NCBI RefSeq assembly: GCF_900141885.1
Contig: NZ_FQYY01000008.1
Coordinates: 150,973 to 214,972, forward strand
Direction of reading: 5' to 3'
From: Mesonia phycicola
Lineage (GTDB): Bacteria; Bacteroidota; Bacteroidia; Flavobacteriales; Flavobacteriaceae
DNA length: 64,000 nucleotides
A program made the position numbers and the translations under genes. Of the stretch, positions 45,359 through 54,510 are shown in pieces. Positions within the stretch are counted from its first letter, which is position 1. Every line of letters starts with the position of its first letter. The notes beneath the pieces are model-generated. The model searched no databases and had not been told where the DNA came from. It worked only from the letters and a program-made list of their open reading frames with translations.

Positions 45359-46506
45359 GCTTCTACTCGTTTTATAGCTTTTTCTATAGTGGCTTCATCT
45401 ACGCATAGTGAAAACCGAATATAACCTTCACCTGCACTACCAAACACCGTCCCTGGTGCGGCAAATAAATGATGTGTTTGCAAAATATGTTCAGAAAATT
45501 CTTCCGATGTTTTATAAGCATCAGGAATTTTTACCCAAACAAACATCCCTACCAAATCTCTTTCTTCTAACACGCAGTTTAGTTTTTTAGCTAATTCTAC
45601 AATTTTTGTTCTTCTATTTTTGTATAATAAATCTAGCTTTTTAAACCAGTCTTCTCCTTCATTTAAAGCAACAGCGGCACCTAATTGCACTGGTAAAAAC
45701 ATACCACTATCCATATTACTTTTTACTTTTAGTATATGCTGAATATTTTCTTCACTTCCCATAACTGCTCCTACGCGCCAACCTGCCATATTAAAAGTTT
45801 TGCTTACCGAGTTTAGCTCTAAACCTACTTCTTTTGCTTCTGGATATGCTAGCAAACTTTCTGGACAATCGTTTAAAATAAAACTATACGGATTGTCATT
45901 TACCAATAAAATATCATGCTTTTTAGCAAAAGCAATAGCATCGTGAAATACTGTTTTACCAGCTTTTGCTCCCGTTGGCATATGTGGGTAATTAAGCCAC
46001 ATAATTTTCACTTTATTAAGATCATGTTTTTCTAACTCGTTAAAATCTGGTTGCCATTTACGCTCTTCTTTCAGCTCATAAAAAACAGGCTTTGCCCCTA
46101 CCAATTTTGTTACAGAAGTGTAAGTTGGGTAACCAGGGTTGGGTATTAAAACCTCATCACCTTCATTTAAAAATGCCATAGAAATATGCATAATTCCCTC
46201 TTTACTTCCCAACAATGGTAAAATTTCTGTTTCCGAATTTAATTTTACCTGAAATTTTCTTTGGTAAAAGCTAGCAAAAGCTTCCCGCAACTCATCTGCC
46301 CCACGATAACTCTGATATTTATGTGCGTTTTCTTGCTTGGCTGCCAATTGCATTTGTGCCACCGCATCAAATGGCGGTGGTAAATCTGGGCTTCCTATAC
46401 CTAAATTAATTACATCTATTCCGTTTTGCTGCATTTTTTTTATCTCTTGCAGTTTTTTACTGAAATAGTATTCTTTAATAAACGCTAACCTATTTGCGGG
46501 CTTCAT
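45355..46506 (-). CDS. PLP-dependent class I/II aminotransferase of the aromatic operon
   Basis: Fold-type I aminotransferase of 383 residues. Motifs: INLGIGSPDLPPP, YQSYRGADELREAF, PNPGYPTYTSV, WLNYPHMPTGA, NDNPYSFI, the PLP lysine in LNSVSKTFNMAGWRVGAVMG, and the substrate Arg in YIRFSLCVDE. Lying between pheA and tyrA with overlaps on both sides (17 bp and 4 bp), it probably transaminates phenylpyruvate and 4-hydroxyphenylpyruvate. The sequence alone would also allow an aspartate, alanine or LL-DAP aminotransferase. Confidence 0.88.
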   Translation of the reverse strand: MKPANRLAFIKEYYFSKKLQEIKKMQQNGIDVINLGIGSPDLPPPFDAVAQMQLAAKQENAHKYQSYRGADELREAFASFYQRKFQVKLNSETEILPLLGSKEGIMHISMAFLNEGDEVLIPNPGYPTYTSVTKLVGAKPVFYELKEERKWQPDFNELEKHDLNKVKIMWLNYPHMPTGAKAGKTVFHDAIAFAKKHDILLVNDNPYSFILNDCPESLLAYPEAKEVGLELNSVSKTFNMAGWRVGAVMGSEENIQHILKVKSNMDSGMFLPVQLGAAVALNEGEDWFKKLDLLYKNRRTKIVELAKKLNCVLEERDLVGMFVWVKIPDAYKTSEEFSEHILQTHHLFAAPGTVFGSAGEGYIRFSLCVDEATIEKAIKRVEA

Positions 46507-47326
46507 GGTTTTGGTTTTTATAAATTCCTAAAATTTTATGTTCTTCCGATACTTTCTTTAAGTCTTCTATAGCTTTAAAAAAAGAACTTACTTCTTTAAA
46601 AGTTACATCAATAAAAAATGAATATTTCCAAGGTTCATCTACAATAGGAAGCGATTGAATTTTACTCATATCAATTCCGTAGATATTCAAAATATTTAAA
46701 GCTTTTAATAAACTCCCTTGTTCGTGCTTTAAAACTATTTTTAAAGATGCTTTATCTGGCTGATTTGCTTTTTCTCCTTTTTTAGAGATAATTAAAAATC
46801 GAGTAGTATTAGTTTTTTGCGAGTGAATATTCTCTGCCAATACTTGTAAATTAAAAATTTCTGCAGCAGTTTTACTTGCTATTGCGGCAGTGTTTTTTAA
46901 ACCTTTTTCTGCAATTCTTTTTGCTACATCTGCCGTATCATTATCTTCTATTAGTTTTATATGTGGATATTGCTTAAAAAATGTTTTGCACTGTAATAAA
47001 GCAATTGGGTGAGAGTATACTTCTGTTATACTTTCTAAACTTTCACTCTCTAGCGACATTAAATTTAGACTAACAGGTATATAATGCTCTCCAATAATCT
47101 CTAAACCATATTCATCTAAATAGGCATAGTTAGGCAAAATAGTACCTGCTGTAGAGTTTTCTATTGCCATTACTGCTTTCTCTACTTCTTGCTTTGCTAC
47201 TTGTTCTGCAAGTTGTTTAAAATTTTCGCACATAGAAACTTCTACCTTATCTCCAAAATACTCCCGAGCCACTTGGTGGTGAAAAGAGCCTTCTATACCC
47301 TGAATTGCTATTAATTCTTTTTTCAT
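46490..47326 (-). CDS. pheA: Prephenate dehydratase
   Basis: Converts prephenate to phenylpyruvate. Motifs: AIQGIEGSFHHQVAREYFG, MAIENSTAGTILPNY, the HPIALLQCKTFF region, and TNTTRFLIISKKGE, where the TRF triad is catalytic. A C-terminal ACT domain (ASLKIVLKHEQGSLLKALNI, then WKYSFFIDVTF) gives probable feedback control by phenylalanine. It is first in the Phe/Tyr operon. An intrinsic terminator ends 8 bp before its ATG and a Phe/Tyr-rich leader peptide precedes that. Confidence 0.95.
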   Translation of the reverse strand: MKKELIAIQGIEGSFHHQVAREYFGDKVEVSMCENFKQLAEQVAKQEVEKAVMAIENSTAGTILPNYAYLDEYGLEIIGEHYIPVSLNLMSLESESLESITEVYSHPIALLQCKTFFKQYPHIKLIEDNDTADVAKRIAEKGLKNTAAIASKTAAEIFNLQVLAENIHSQKTNTTRFLIISKKGEKANQPDKASLKIVLKHEQGSLLKALNILNIYGIDMSKIQSLPIVDEPWKYSFFIDVTFKEVSSFFKAIEDLKKVSEEHKILGIYKNQNHEARK

Positions 47327-47334
47327 TTTTTGAC

Positions 47335-47367
47335 AAAAAAAAATCCCGATAAAATTTATCGGGATTT
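47335..47367 (-). terminator. Attenuator terminator of the pheA operon
   Basis: On the minus strand AAATCCCGAT and ATCGGGATTT pair around a 7-base loop and run straight into nine T, ending 8 bp before the pheA ATG. The TCCCG in its 5' arm (plus 47360-47364) is complementary to CGGGA inside the leader peptide gene (plus 47409-47413). Confidence 0.88.
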
Positions 47368-47397
47368 GATTGTTACTTAATAATATACTTAAAGTAT

Positions 47398-47475
47398 CTA
47401 CATAGCGCTCCCGTTTCTATCTCTAATAAAGAAATAAAAATAAAAATAAGCGTTCCAAGTAAATACGTTTTTCAT
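47398..47475 (-). CDS. Phe/Tyr-rich leader peptide of the pheA operon
   Basis: A 25-codon gene not listed by ordinary gene callers. The peptide starts MKNVFTWNA, then YFYFYFF: in 16 residues it has three Tyr and five Phe, and it ends IRDRNGSAM before a TAG. Such a peptide in front of pheA is the mark of ribosome-mediated attenuation, as in E. coli pheL. The CGGGA segment in codons 21-23 begins 14 nt after the last Phe codon and can pair with the 5' arm of the terminator. Stalling for charged tRNA-Phe or tRNA-Tyr would leave it free to form an antiterminator; translation to the stop would cover it. Confidence 0.87.
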   Translation of the reverse strand: MKNVFTWNAYFYFYFFIRDRNGSAM

Positions 47476-47735
47476 CTTGCTTTTAAAATGTTAGACTAAA
47501 TTAGAACTTAATTCTAATAAAAAAAATATTTTTTTAAGTTTTTAATAAAATTTTATAGAAAGATGATATAATCCTGAATTAAGCATACAATTACCTATTC
47601 GTATTTTGATATAAAAAAATGCTTTAACACCTTACCAAAAACATACCTTAACTAAAGTTTTTACGTTATAGAATTTATCTTGCTAAAATTTTATTGTTTT
47701 TAAACTGAAAAACATATTTAGCTAATAGATTTATT

Positions 47736-47743
47736 TATTTTTG
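47736..47743 (+). promoter_or_regulatory. -7 element of gldA
   Basis: TATTTTTG fits TAnnTTTG 18 bp before the gldA ATG. No convincing -33 element is seen. Bases from 47480 to 47735 hold no gene; the region is A/T-rich and must contain the promoter of the Phe/Tyr leader, which I could not place. Confidence 0.5.
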
Positions 47744-47761
47744 AGGTTAAATTGAATTACT

Positions 47762-48658
47762 ATGGGTATTGCGGTAAAAGACATTTCTAAGTTTTATGGA
47801 GACCAAAAAGCTTTAAATAAAATTTCATTTGAAATTAATACAGGTGAAATTGTTGGATTTTTAGGTCCTAACGGAGCTGGAAAATCTACTACTATGAAAA
47901 TTTTAACTGGATATTTACCTGCTTCTGCAGGTATTGCCAAAGTTAACGGATTAGATATCACTACTAACAAACTTCAACTTCAGCAACAAATAGGGTATTT
48001 ACCAGAACATAACCCTTTATACCTAGAAATGTACGTGCGTGAATATTTAGCTTTCAATGCAAAAGTGTACAAAACGCCCAAAGAAGAGATTGAAAAAGTT
48101 ATTGAACTTACTGGTTTAACTCCAGAAGCCAATAAAAAAATAAGTCAGCTTTCTAAAGGTTACCGCCAGCGTGTAGGTTTGGCAAATGCACTTTTACACA
48201 ACCCAAGTGTACTTATTTTAGATGAACCAACTACTGGTTTAGACCCTAACCAATTAGTTGAAATTAGAGAACTTATTAAAAAGATTGGTAAAGAGAAAAC
48301 TATTTTTCTATCTACACATATTATGCAAGAAGTAGAAGCAGTTTGTGATAGAGTGATTATTATTAATAAAGGAGAAATTGTTGCCGATAAAAAACTGAAA
48401 GACCTAAAAGAAGATGACGAACAAATTGTGGTGGTAGAATTTGATTACCGTGTAGAAACAGTAGCGCTACAACGTTTACCTCAACTAAAAGAAGTAAAAA
48501 ATACAGTTGGTTTTGTGTATGAACTTACTTTTGAATCTAGTAAAGATATGCGTTCTGTGGTTTTTGATTTTGCTCACGATAGCGGACTTAAAATTCTTCA
48601 GCTACACCAAAAGCATAAAAATTTAGAAGAACTGTTTAGAGACTTAACACAAAAATAA
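47762..48658 (+). CDS. gldA: Gliding motility ABC transporter ATP-binding protein GldA
   Basis: The ATPase of the GldA-GldF-GldG transporter needed for gliding in F. johnsoniae. Walker A GFLGPNGAGKSTTMK, the Q loop (QQIGYLPEHNPLY), signature LSKGYRQRVGLANALL, Walker B SVLILDEPTTGLDP and the H loop (IFLSTHIMQE) are intact. Length 298 and a C-terminal regulatory part match GldA. gldF and gldG are not in this window, so the transporter genes are unlinked, as they are in F. johnsoniae. Generic ABC-2 type ATPases look similar; the GldA call rests on overall resemblance. Confidence 0.85.
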   Translation: MGIAVKDISKFYGDQKALNKISFEINTGEIVGFLGPNGAGKSTTMKILTGYLPASAGIAKVNGLDITTNKLQLQQQIGYLPEHNPLYLEMYVREYLAFNAKVYKTPKEEIEKVIELTGLTPEANKKISQLSKGYRQRVGLANALLHNPSVLILDEPTTGLDPNQLVEIRELIKKIGKEKTIFLSTHIMQEVEAVCDRVIIINKGEIVADKKLKDLKEDDEQIVVVEFDYRVETVALQRLPQLKEVKNTVGFVYELTFESSKDMRSVVFDFAHDSGLKILQLHQKHKNLEELFRDLTQK

Positions 48659-48685
48659 ATCTACCTGCATACAAGCCTTCTACCT

Positions 48686-48706
48686 CAACCTTAGGAGGGT
48701 TGTTTT
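48686..48706 (+). terminator. Possible weak terminator after gldA
   Basis: CAACCTT (48686-48692) can pair with AGGGTTG (48696-48702), one G-U, followed by only four T. The rest of the gap to metF (48707-48862) shows nothing I can name. Confidence 0.35.
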
Positions 48707-48862
48707 AAGAATTTAAATGCGCTATGTCTGTATTTTACTTTACAATATTTCTGTAAAAATAATCTACTTCTAGCTTATTTCTTTCTTAAAATTAATTGTA
48801 TTAAGCTCAAATTTACTAAGCACTAAAACCCTAAAACCCCACCAAATTATTTTAATTATGCT

Positions 48863-49819
48863 TTAAAATAAGCTTCTTGCTATTTTTTCTATATTATCAC
48901 TTTTTCCCATAGAATAATAATGTAAAAAAGGTACTCCATTTGCAATTAGCTCTTTACTTTGTTGTATGCACCACTCTACTCCAACCTGGCGTACTTCGTC
49001 TTTACTTTTACATTTAAGCACTTCTAAAATTAATGCATCTGGCAGATCTACATGAAAACGATGTGGTAAAACAGAAAGTTGCCTTTTAGTAGCTAAAGGT
49101 TTTAAGCCAGGAATAATAGGTACGGTAATACCAGCATTTCTGCATTTTTCTACAAACTGAAAATATTTTTTATTATCAAAAAACATTTGAGTAACTACAT
49201 AACAAGCTCCTGCATCTACTTTTTCTTTTAAACGTAACACATCTTGATCTAAACTAGGTGCTTCCATATGCTTTTCTGGGTACCCAGCAACACCAATGCA
49301 AAAATTGGTTTTACTCTTATTTAGTAATTCTTCATCTAAATATTCTCCTTTATTAAGTCCCACAATTTGCTCTACCAAACCTTTTGCATACGAGTGTCCT
49401 TCTTTTTCTGCAGAAAAATAAGTTTCGTTTTTAACTGCATCACCTCGTAAAGCCAACACATTATCAATTCCTAAAAAATCTAAATCTATCAAAAAATTTT
49501 CGGTGTCTTCTTTGGTAAAACCTCCGCATAAAATATGGGGCACAGCATCAACCTGATATTTATTTTGAATAGCAGCACAAATACCCACTGTACCAGGACG
49601 CTTTCTTACCACCTTTTTCTGCAACAAACCATTTAAAAGTTCTTTATACACATATTCTTCTCTGTGATAAGTTACATCTATAAACGGAGGCTGAAACTCC
49701 ATTAACGGATCTATATGATCAAAAATTGATTGGATATTTTGCCCTTTTAACGGCGGTAAAATTTCAAAAGAAAACAATGTTTTTCCTTCTGCTTTTTTTA
49801 TATGATCTACTACTTTCAT
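48863..49819 (-). CDS. metF: Methylenetetrahydrofolate reductase
   Basis: An FAD-dependent TIM-barrel enzyme that makes 5-methyl-THF, the methyl donor for MetH. N-terminal FSFEILPPLKG, the DVTYHREE region, LALRGD, CIGVAGYPEKHMEAPSLDQD, VTQMFFDNKKYFQFVEKC and the C-terminal GVPFLHYYSMGKSD are conserved. Length 318 is the bacterial size without the eukaryotic regulatory domain. It lies downstream of metH on the same strand, separated by 264 bp that contain structured element C. Confidence 0.95.
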   Translation of the reverse strand: MKVVDHIKKAEGKTLFSFEILPPLKGQNIQSIFDHIDPLMEFQPPFIDVTYHREEYVYKELLNGLLQKKVVRKRPGTVGICAAIQNKYQVDAVPHILCGGFTKEDTENFLIDLDFLGIDNVLALRGDAVKNETYFSAEKEGHSYAKGLVEQIVGLNKGEYLDEELLNKSKTNFCIGVAGYPEKHMEAPSLDQDVLRLKEKVDAGACYVVTQMFFDNKKYFQFVEKCRNAGITVPIIPGLKPLATKRQLSVLPHRFHVDLPDALILEVLKCKSKDEVRQVGVEWCIQQSKELIANGVPFLHYYSMGKSDNIEKIARSLF

Positions 49820-49887
49820 TTTTTACTTTTAACTATTTATTATCGCTTCTCCAAACTAGTTCAGCTTCACGTTTTATTATTTTTTTG

Positions 49888-49999
49888 GCGCATTCCTATT
49901 GGGTCGGGCTATTCGCTATATCTTTTTTGTTGGTAAAAAATCTTCTCGACTCCGCTCGAAGTAACCAACAAAAAAGGATGCCGCTACTATCCCTTGCGA
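49888..49999 (-). repeat. Dispersed structured intergenic element, copy C
   Basis: Read on the minus strand it opens TCGCAAGGGATAGTAGCGGC and closes ATAGCCCGACCCAATAGGAA TGCGC. CGCA and TGCG at the ends replace the GCGTT/AACGC of other copies. Its inner stem is the longest, 13 bp (CTTTTTTGTTGGT with ACCAACAAAAAAG), capped by a loop with TTCGAGCGGAGTCGAGAAG, which can itself fold back. It lies between metH and metF. Confidence 0.82.
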
Positions 50000-50083
50000 T
50001 TATGTTTAATAAAATTGCTCTCACAATTAAAGTGAGCTACTAATTCAGGTTAAGCATGACATTTTATCTTATTTTTAAAATTT

Positions 50084-52807
50084 TTAAGCCAAATTTGGAT
50101 TTAACCATTTTTCTGCTTCTTGGTAGGTTATCTCTTTACGCTTAGCAAAATCTTCTACTTGGTCTTGTTTTATTTTACCCAAACCAAAATAACGAGCCTG
50201 AGGATGAGCAAAATAATATCCACTCACACTTGCCGCTGGCCACATAGCTAAACTTTCTGTAAGTTTTACACCAATGTTCTCTTCTACATTTAATAACTTC
50301 CAAATACTTAACTTTTCTAAATGATCTGGACAAGCAGGATAACCTGGCGCAGGCCTAATACCTTTATAGGTTTCTTTAATTAACTCTGCATTAGATAAAT
50401 TTTCATCTTTCGCATAACCCCAATCTTGAGTACGAATTTGCCAATGCAAGTATTCTGCAAAAGCTTCTGCCAAACGATCTGCTAAAGCTTTTACCATAAT
50501 TGAATTATAATCGTCTAGATTTTTTTCAAATTCTGTAGCCAATTCTTGAGTTCCAAAACCAGTAGTTACACAAAAACAACCTATATAATCTTGAATTTCA
50601 CTTTCCTTTGGCGCTATAAAGTCTGCTAGAGCAAAATTAGGTTTCCCTTTATATTTTTTAAGCTGTTGTCGTAATGTTCTAAATCTTATTAATTCTTTCA
50701 AATTATCTGGGTGCTGCACTAAAATATCATCATGTTCTACTGTATTTGCAGGGAAGAGACCAAAAACTGCTTTCGCTTTTAGCTTTTTATTCAAAATTAT
50801 ATCTGAAAGCATTTCTTGAGCATCTGCATACAAACTTGTAGCTTGTTTACCAACAACCTTATCTTCTAAAATCTCTGGAAACTTTCCGTGTAAATCCCAA
50901 CTTCTAAAAAAGGGAGTCCAATCTATAAAATCTTTCAATTTTTCTAACTGAAAATCTTCAATTACTTGTACGCCTAATTGATTGGGTTTTAAAATATCTT
51001 CCGTTTTCCAATCTATTTGAAATTTATTTTGTCTTGCTTCAGCAATGCTTAAATATTCTTTCTTTTTAGTTCTACTCAAAAATTTCTCTCTAAACTCTGC
51101 GTAGTCTGTTTTTAAATCTGTTTTATATTGAGTGGCGGTTTCTTTTTGTAATAAACTACCAACTACCGTTACCGCACGAGAAGCATCATTTACATGAACA
51201 ACTGCATGTTGGTATTCTGCATCAATTTTTACCGCTGTATGCGCTTTAGATGTTGTTGCACCACCAATTAATAAGGGTACTTCAAAATTTTGACGTTGCA
51301 TTTCTTTGGCTAGAAAAACCATTTCATCTAAAGAGGGAGTTATTAATCCGCTTAAACCAATAATATCTACTTGTTGTTCTTTGGCTTCTGCTATAATTTT
51401 TTCTGGCGGAACCATAACTCCTAAATCAATAATTTCGTAATTATTACAAGCCAAAACTACGCTTACTATATTTTTACCAATATCGTGTACGTCACCTTTA
51501 ACAGTAGCCATTAAAATTTTTCCTGCTCCGCTTTTTTCTTCTGTTAAGGGAGGGTTTTTTAGTTTTTCTTCTTCTATATATGGTAATAAATAAGCCACTG
51601 CTTTTTTCATTACCCGTGCAGATTTTACTACTTGCGGCAAAAACATTTTACCGCTACCAAACAGGTCTCCTACCACATTCATTCCCATCATTAAATGGCC
51701 TTCAATTACTTGAATGGGTTTATCTGCTTCTTGTCTAGCTTCTTCTATATCTTCTAAAACATACGTATCTATCCCTTTTACTAAAGCTCGTGTAATTCTA
51801 CTTTGTAAAGGTTCTTCTCGCCAAGATAAATCTACCTTATGCTTTTCAGATTTATTATTTTTTACGGTTTCTGCAAAGTCTAGCAAACGCTCGGTTGCAT
51901 CATCACGGCGGTCGAGCATTACATCTTCTACATGTTCTAGTAAATCTTTAGGTATATCATCATACACCTGCAACATGGTTGGGTTTACAATACCAATATT
52001 CATCCCGGCCTGGATGGCGTGATATAAAAACACCGAGTGCATAGCTTCTCGCACAGTATTATTTCCGCGGAAAGAAAAAGAAATATTACTCACCCCGCCA
52101 CTAACATTTACAAACGGTAAATTAGCTTTTACCCAACGAGTAGCCTCTATAAAATCGATAGCGTTTTTTCGGTGTTCATCCATTCCCGTAGCTACAGGAA
52201 ATATATTTAAATCGAAAATGATGTCTTCTGGTGGAAAATTAACTTTGTTAACTAATAAATTATAAGACCGCTGTGCAATTTCTATTCTGCGTTGGTAATT
52301 ATCTGCTTGTCCTACTTCATCAAAAGCCATAACAATTACTGCAGCTCCGTAACGTTTAATCTTCTTGGCGTGTAGTAAAAATTCTTCTTCTCCTTCTTTT
52401 AGTGAAATGGAATTTACTACACATTTGCCTTGTACTACTTGTAAACCAGCTTCTATAATTTCCCATTTAGAGCTATCTATCATTATAGGAACTCGAGAAA
52501 TATCTGGCTCAGAAACTATCAGGTTTAAAAAATTGACCATGGCCTCTTTACCGTCAATCAAACCATCGTCCATATTTACGTCTATAATTTGTGCGCCTCC
52601 TTCTACTTGGTCTCGAGCAATAGCTAAAGCCTCATCAAAATTTTCTTCTTTTATTAATCGTAAAAATTTTTTAGAACCTGCCACATTGGTACGCTCACCA
52701 ACGTTTATAAAATTACTTTCTGGAGTAACAATTAATGGCTCTAAACCAGAAAGTTGTAAAGATCTTTTTACGTGTGTAGTGTTTTCTGTTTTTGAAAAAG
52801 AATTCAT
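50084..52807 (-). CDS. metH: Methionine synthase large part: folate, cobalamin and activation domains
   Basis: A 907-residue polypeptide holding the C-terminal three modules of cobalamin-dependent methionine synthase. The pterin-binding TIM barrel comes first ([36 protein letters not shown]), then the cap and B12 domains ([15 protein letters not shown] with the DxHxxG cobalt-ligand His, [34 protein letters not shown]), and the reactivation domain ([35 protein letters not shown]). The homocysteine-binding module is encoded separately just upstream (52810-53823), with a 2-bp gap, so the two chains must assemble. Confidence 0.95.
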   Translation of the reverse strand: MNSFSKTENTTHVKRSLQLSGLEPLIVTPESNFINVGERTNVAGSKKFLRLIKEENFDEALAIARDQVEGGAQIIDVNMDDGLIDGKEAMVNFLNLIVSEPDISRVPIMIDSSKWEIIEAGLQVVQGKCVVNSISLKEGEEEFLLHAKKIKRYGAAVIVMAFDEVGQADNYQRRIEIAQRSYNLLVNKVNFPPEDIIFDLNIFPVATGMDEHRKNAIDFIEATRWVKANLPFVNVSGGVSNISFSFRGNNTVREAMHSVFLYHAIQAGMNIGIVNPTMLQVYDDIPKDLLEHVEDVMLDRRDDATERLLDFAETVKNNKSEKHKVDLSWREEPLQSRITRALVKGIDTYVLEDIEEARQEADKPIQVIEGHLMMGMNVVGDLFGSGKMFLPQVVKSARVMKKAVAYLLPYIEEEKLKNPPLTEEKSGAGKILMATVKGDVHDIGKNIVSVVLACNNYEIIDLGVMVPPEKIIAEAKEQQVDIIGLSGLITPSLDEMVFLAKEMQRQNFEVPLLIGGATTSKAHTAVKIDAEYQHAVVHVNDASRAVTVVGSLLQKETATQYKTDLKTDYAEFREKFLSRTKKKEYLSIAEARQNKFQIDWKTEDILKPNQLGVQVIEDFQLEKLKDFIDWTPFFRSWDLHGKFPEILEDKVVGKQATSLYADAQEMLSDIILNKKLKAKAVFGLFPANTVEHDDILVQHPDNLKELIRFRTLRQQLKKYKGKPNFALADFIAPKESEIQDYIGCFCVTTGFGTQELATEFEKNLDDYNSIMVKALADRLAEAFAEYLHWQIRTQDWGYAKDENLSNAELIKETYKGIRPAPGYPACPDHLEKLSIWKLLNVEENIGVKLTESLAMWPAASVSGYYFAHPQARYFGLGKIKQDQVEDFAKRKEITYQEAEKWLNPNLA

Positions 52808-52809
52808 TT

Positions 52810-53823
52810 TTAGTTTTGAATTAATTGTAGAGCATTAATTTTTCTAGGCGAATATTTGGCCGCTACAGTAGCAATTGCCTTGATGTGCTCTGGTGTTGTA
52901 CCACAGCAACCGCCAATAATATTTACTAAGTTTTTTTGAAGATATTCTTCTATTTGGTTTGCCATTTCTTGAGGAGTCTCATCATACTCTCCAAATGCAT
53001 TTGGAAGTCCTGCATTAGGATATGCTGACACACCCACAGAAGTTCTGTTGGCTAAAATTTCTAAATGTGGAGTGAGTTGCTTGGCTCCCAATGCGCAATT
53101 AAAGCCTACACTTAATAAAGGAATATGTGATACAGAAATAAGAAAAGCCTCTGCGGTTTGCCCAGATAGGGTTCTGCCAGAAGCATCGGTTATGGTGCCG
53201 CTTAACATTACTGGTATATCAATTTGCTTTTCTTCTTTAATTTCTTCAATAGCAAAAAGAGCTGCTTTGGCATTAAGTGTATCAAAAACAGTTTCTACCA
53301 ATAAAATATCTACCCCTCCTTTAATTAGAGCTAAAGCTTGTTGTTTATAAGCAAGGCGTAACTCATTAAAAGAAATTGCACGGAAACCAGGATTATTTAC
53401 ATCTGGAGAAATACTTGCAGTTTTATTAGTAGGCCCCATAGCTCCAGCAACAAAGCGAGGTTTGTCTGGATTTTGTTGTGTTATTTTTTTAGCAACTTCT
53501 TTAGCTATTCTGGCAGACTCATAATTAAGCTCCTCTACCAAATGCTCCATCTTATAATCTGCCATGGCAATTGTAGTACCAGAGAAAGTATTGGTTTCTA
53601 CAATATCTGCACCAGCTTCAAAATATTTTTGATGTACTTCTGCAATTGCTTTTGGTTGCGTTAACGACAAAAGATCATTATTTCCTTTTAGTGGAATTTC
53701 CCAATCTTTAAAACGTTCTCCCTGAAAATCTTCTTCAGAAAATTGATAGCGCTGTAGCATTGTACCCATTGCACCATCTAAAACCAATATTTTTTGTGAT
53801 AATAATTCCTTTATTGTACTCAT
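52810..53823 (-). CDS. metH: Methionine synthase small part: homocysteine-binding domain
   Basis: A 337-residue homocysteine S-methyltransferase TIM barrel, equal to the first module of Met[55 protein letters not shown], the zinc Cys in [11 protein letters not shown] and the Cys pair in [12 protein letters not shown] complete the zinc site. It lies 2 bp before the large part and is preceded by a SAM riboswitch. It would also be able to act alone with other methyl donors, as BHMT and MmuM do, but the context says MetH. Confidence 0.93.
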   Translation of the reverse strand: MSTIKELLSQKILVLDGAMGTMLQRYQFSEEDFQGERFKDWEIPLKGNNDLLSLTQPKAIAEVHQKYFEAGADIVETNTFSGTTIAMADYKMEHLVEELNYESARIAKEVAKKITQQNPDKPRFVAGAMGPTNKTASISPDVNNPGFRAISFNELRLAYKQQALALIKGGVDILLVETVFDTLNAKAALFAIEEIKEEKQIDIPVMLSGTITDASGRTLSGQTAEAFLISVSHIPLLSVGFNCALGAKQLTPHLEILANRTSVGVSAYPNAGLPNAFGEYDETPQEMANQIEEYLQKNLVNIIGGCCGTTPEHIKAIATVAAKYSPRKINALQLIQN

Positions 53824-53881
53824 AGTAATTTTATAAAAACAACTATCAAGTAAAGGAACAGAAAGGAAAGAATTCTGTAGG

Positions 53882-53991
53882 GTTATCTATCTGCTTTTGC
53901 AGTAGAATGTAGCACCTTCATTTTCTTTATAAATTAGAAAAAGGGTTGCTAAGGCTTCACCGGGTCTAGTCCCTCTGCCTTTCTTGATAAC
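53882..53991 (-). ncRNA. SAM riboswitch (S-box class) controlling metH
   Basis: The 110-nt minus-strand element has the S-box core: stem P1 GTTATC/GATAAC (plus 53986-53991 with 53882-53887), AGAGGGACT, CCCGGTGAAGCC, TTAGCAACC, and the later AAGGTGCTAC and GCAAAAGCAGAT. It lies 58 bp before the metH start. In this family bound SAM turns expression off. I see no strong terminator after it (ACAGAA and TTCTGT could pair at 53850-53872 but without a T run), so control may be translational. Confidence 0.9.
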
Positions 53992-54059
53992 ATATTTTAA
54001 TTAAAAAATGAACGTTGACTTACTATTTAAGTCATTGCAAATAATTTGCGATTTTATAT

Positions 54060-54479
54060 TTAAATCTGTTCTCTATTTAAGAAAACATCATAAGTAATTT
54101 CTGCTGTTTTTTCTAGCATTTTAGCAACGGAGCAGTATTTTTCTAAAGATAAATCTACCGCACGACGTGCTTTGTTTTCAGGAATTTCTCCTTCTAAATG
54201 AATAATTAACTTAATTTTCTCAAATACCTTTGGCACTGCTTCTGGATTACGGTAACCCTCTACATCCATTTCTAAATTAGTAAGCTCTAAGTTTTGTTTT
54301 TTTAGAATATGAACAATATCTATCCCGCTACAACCAGCAATACCACGCAGTAATAAATCCATTGGGCTTGAGCCTTGCGGTTTGTCTGCAGATTTATTGT
54401 CTAAATGAACTTCGTCTCCACGCTCGTTGGTGGTAACAAAATGAAAATCGTTATTTAAGCGTTTTAAGTGTACTTTCAT
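54060..54479 (-). CDS. OsmC-family protein
   Basis: A 139-residue OsmC/Ohr-fold protein, a group of thiol peroxidases that reduce organic hydroperoxides. Both conserved cysteines are visible: GIAGCSGIDIVHIL on the central helix (about residue 49) and LEKYCSVAKML (about residue 113). DKPQGSSPMDLLL is the usual approach to the first Cys. It is the last gene of the methionine operon (31 bp after the metZ-like gene), consistent with a sulfur-metabolism or redox role; the actual substrate is unknown. Confidence 0.9.
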   Translation of the reverse strand: MKVHLKRLNNDFHFVTTNERGDEVHLDNKSADKPQGSSPMDLLLRGIAGCSGIDIVHILKKQNLELTNLEMDVEGYRNPEAVPKVFEKIKLIIHLEGEIPENKARRAVDLSLEKYCSVAKMLEKTAEITYDVFLNREQI

Positions 54480-54510
54480 CTTTTTCTGTTTTTATTCAAA
54501 GATAAGCATT

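Noticed and set aside
46490..46506. The 17-bp overlap of pheA and the aminotransferase gene, considered as a sequencing frameshift
   Set aside because: Both proteins are complete with their end motifs in place. Such overlaps are normal in this compact operon.
47480..47735. The A/T-rich gap between the Phe/Tyr leader and gldA, searched for a further leader or RNA
   Set aside because: I found no additional amino-acid run, strong hairpin or TAnnTTTG element on the minus strand. The leader's promoter must be here but cannot be placed.
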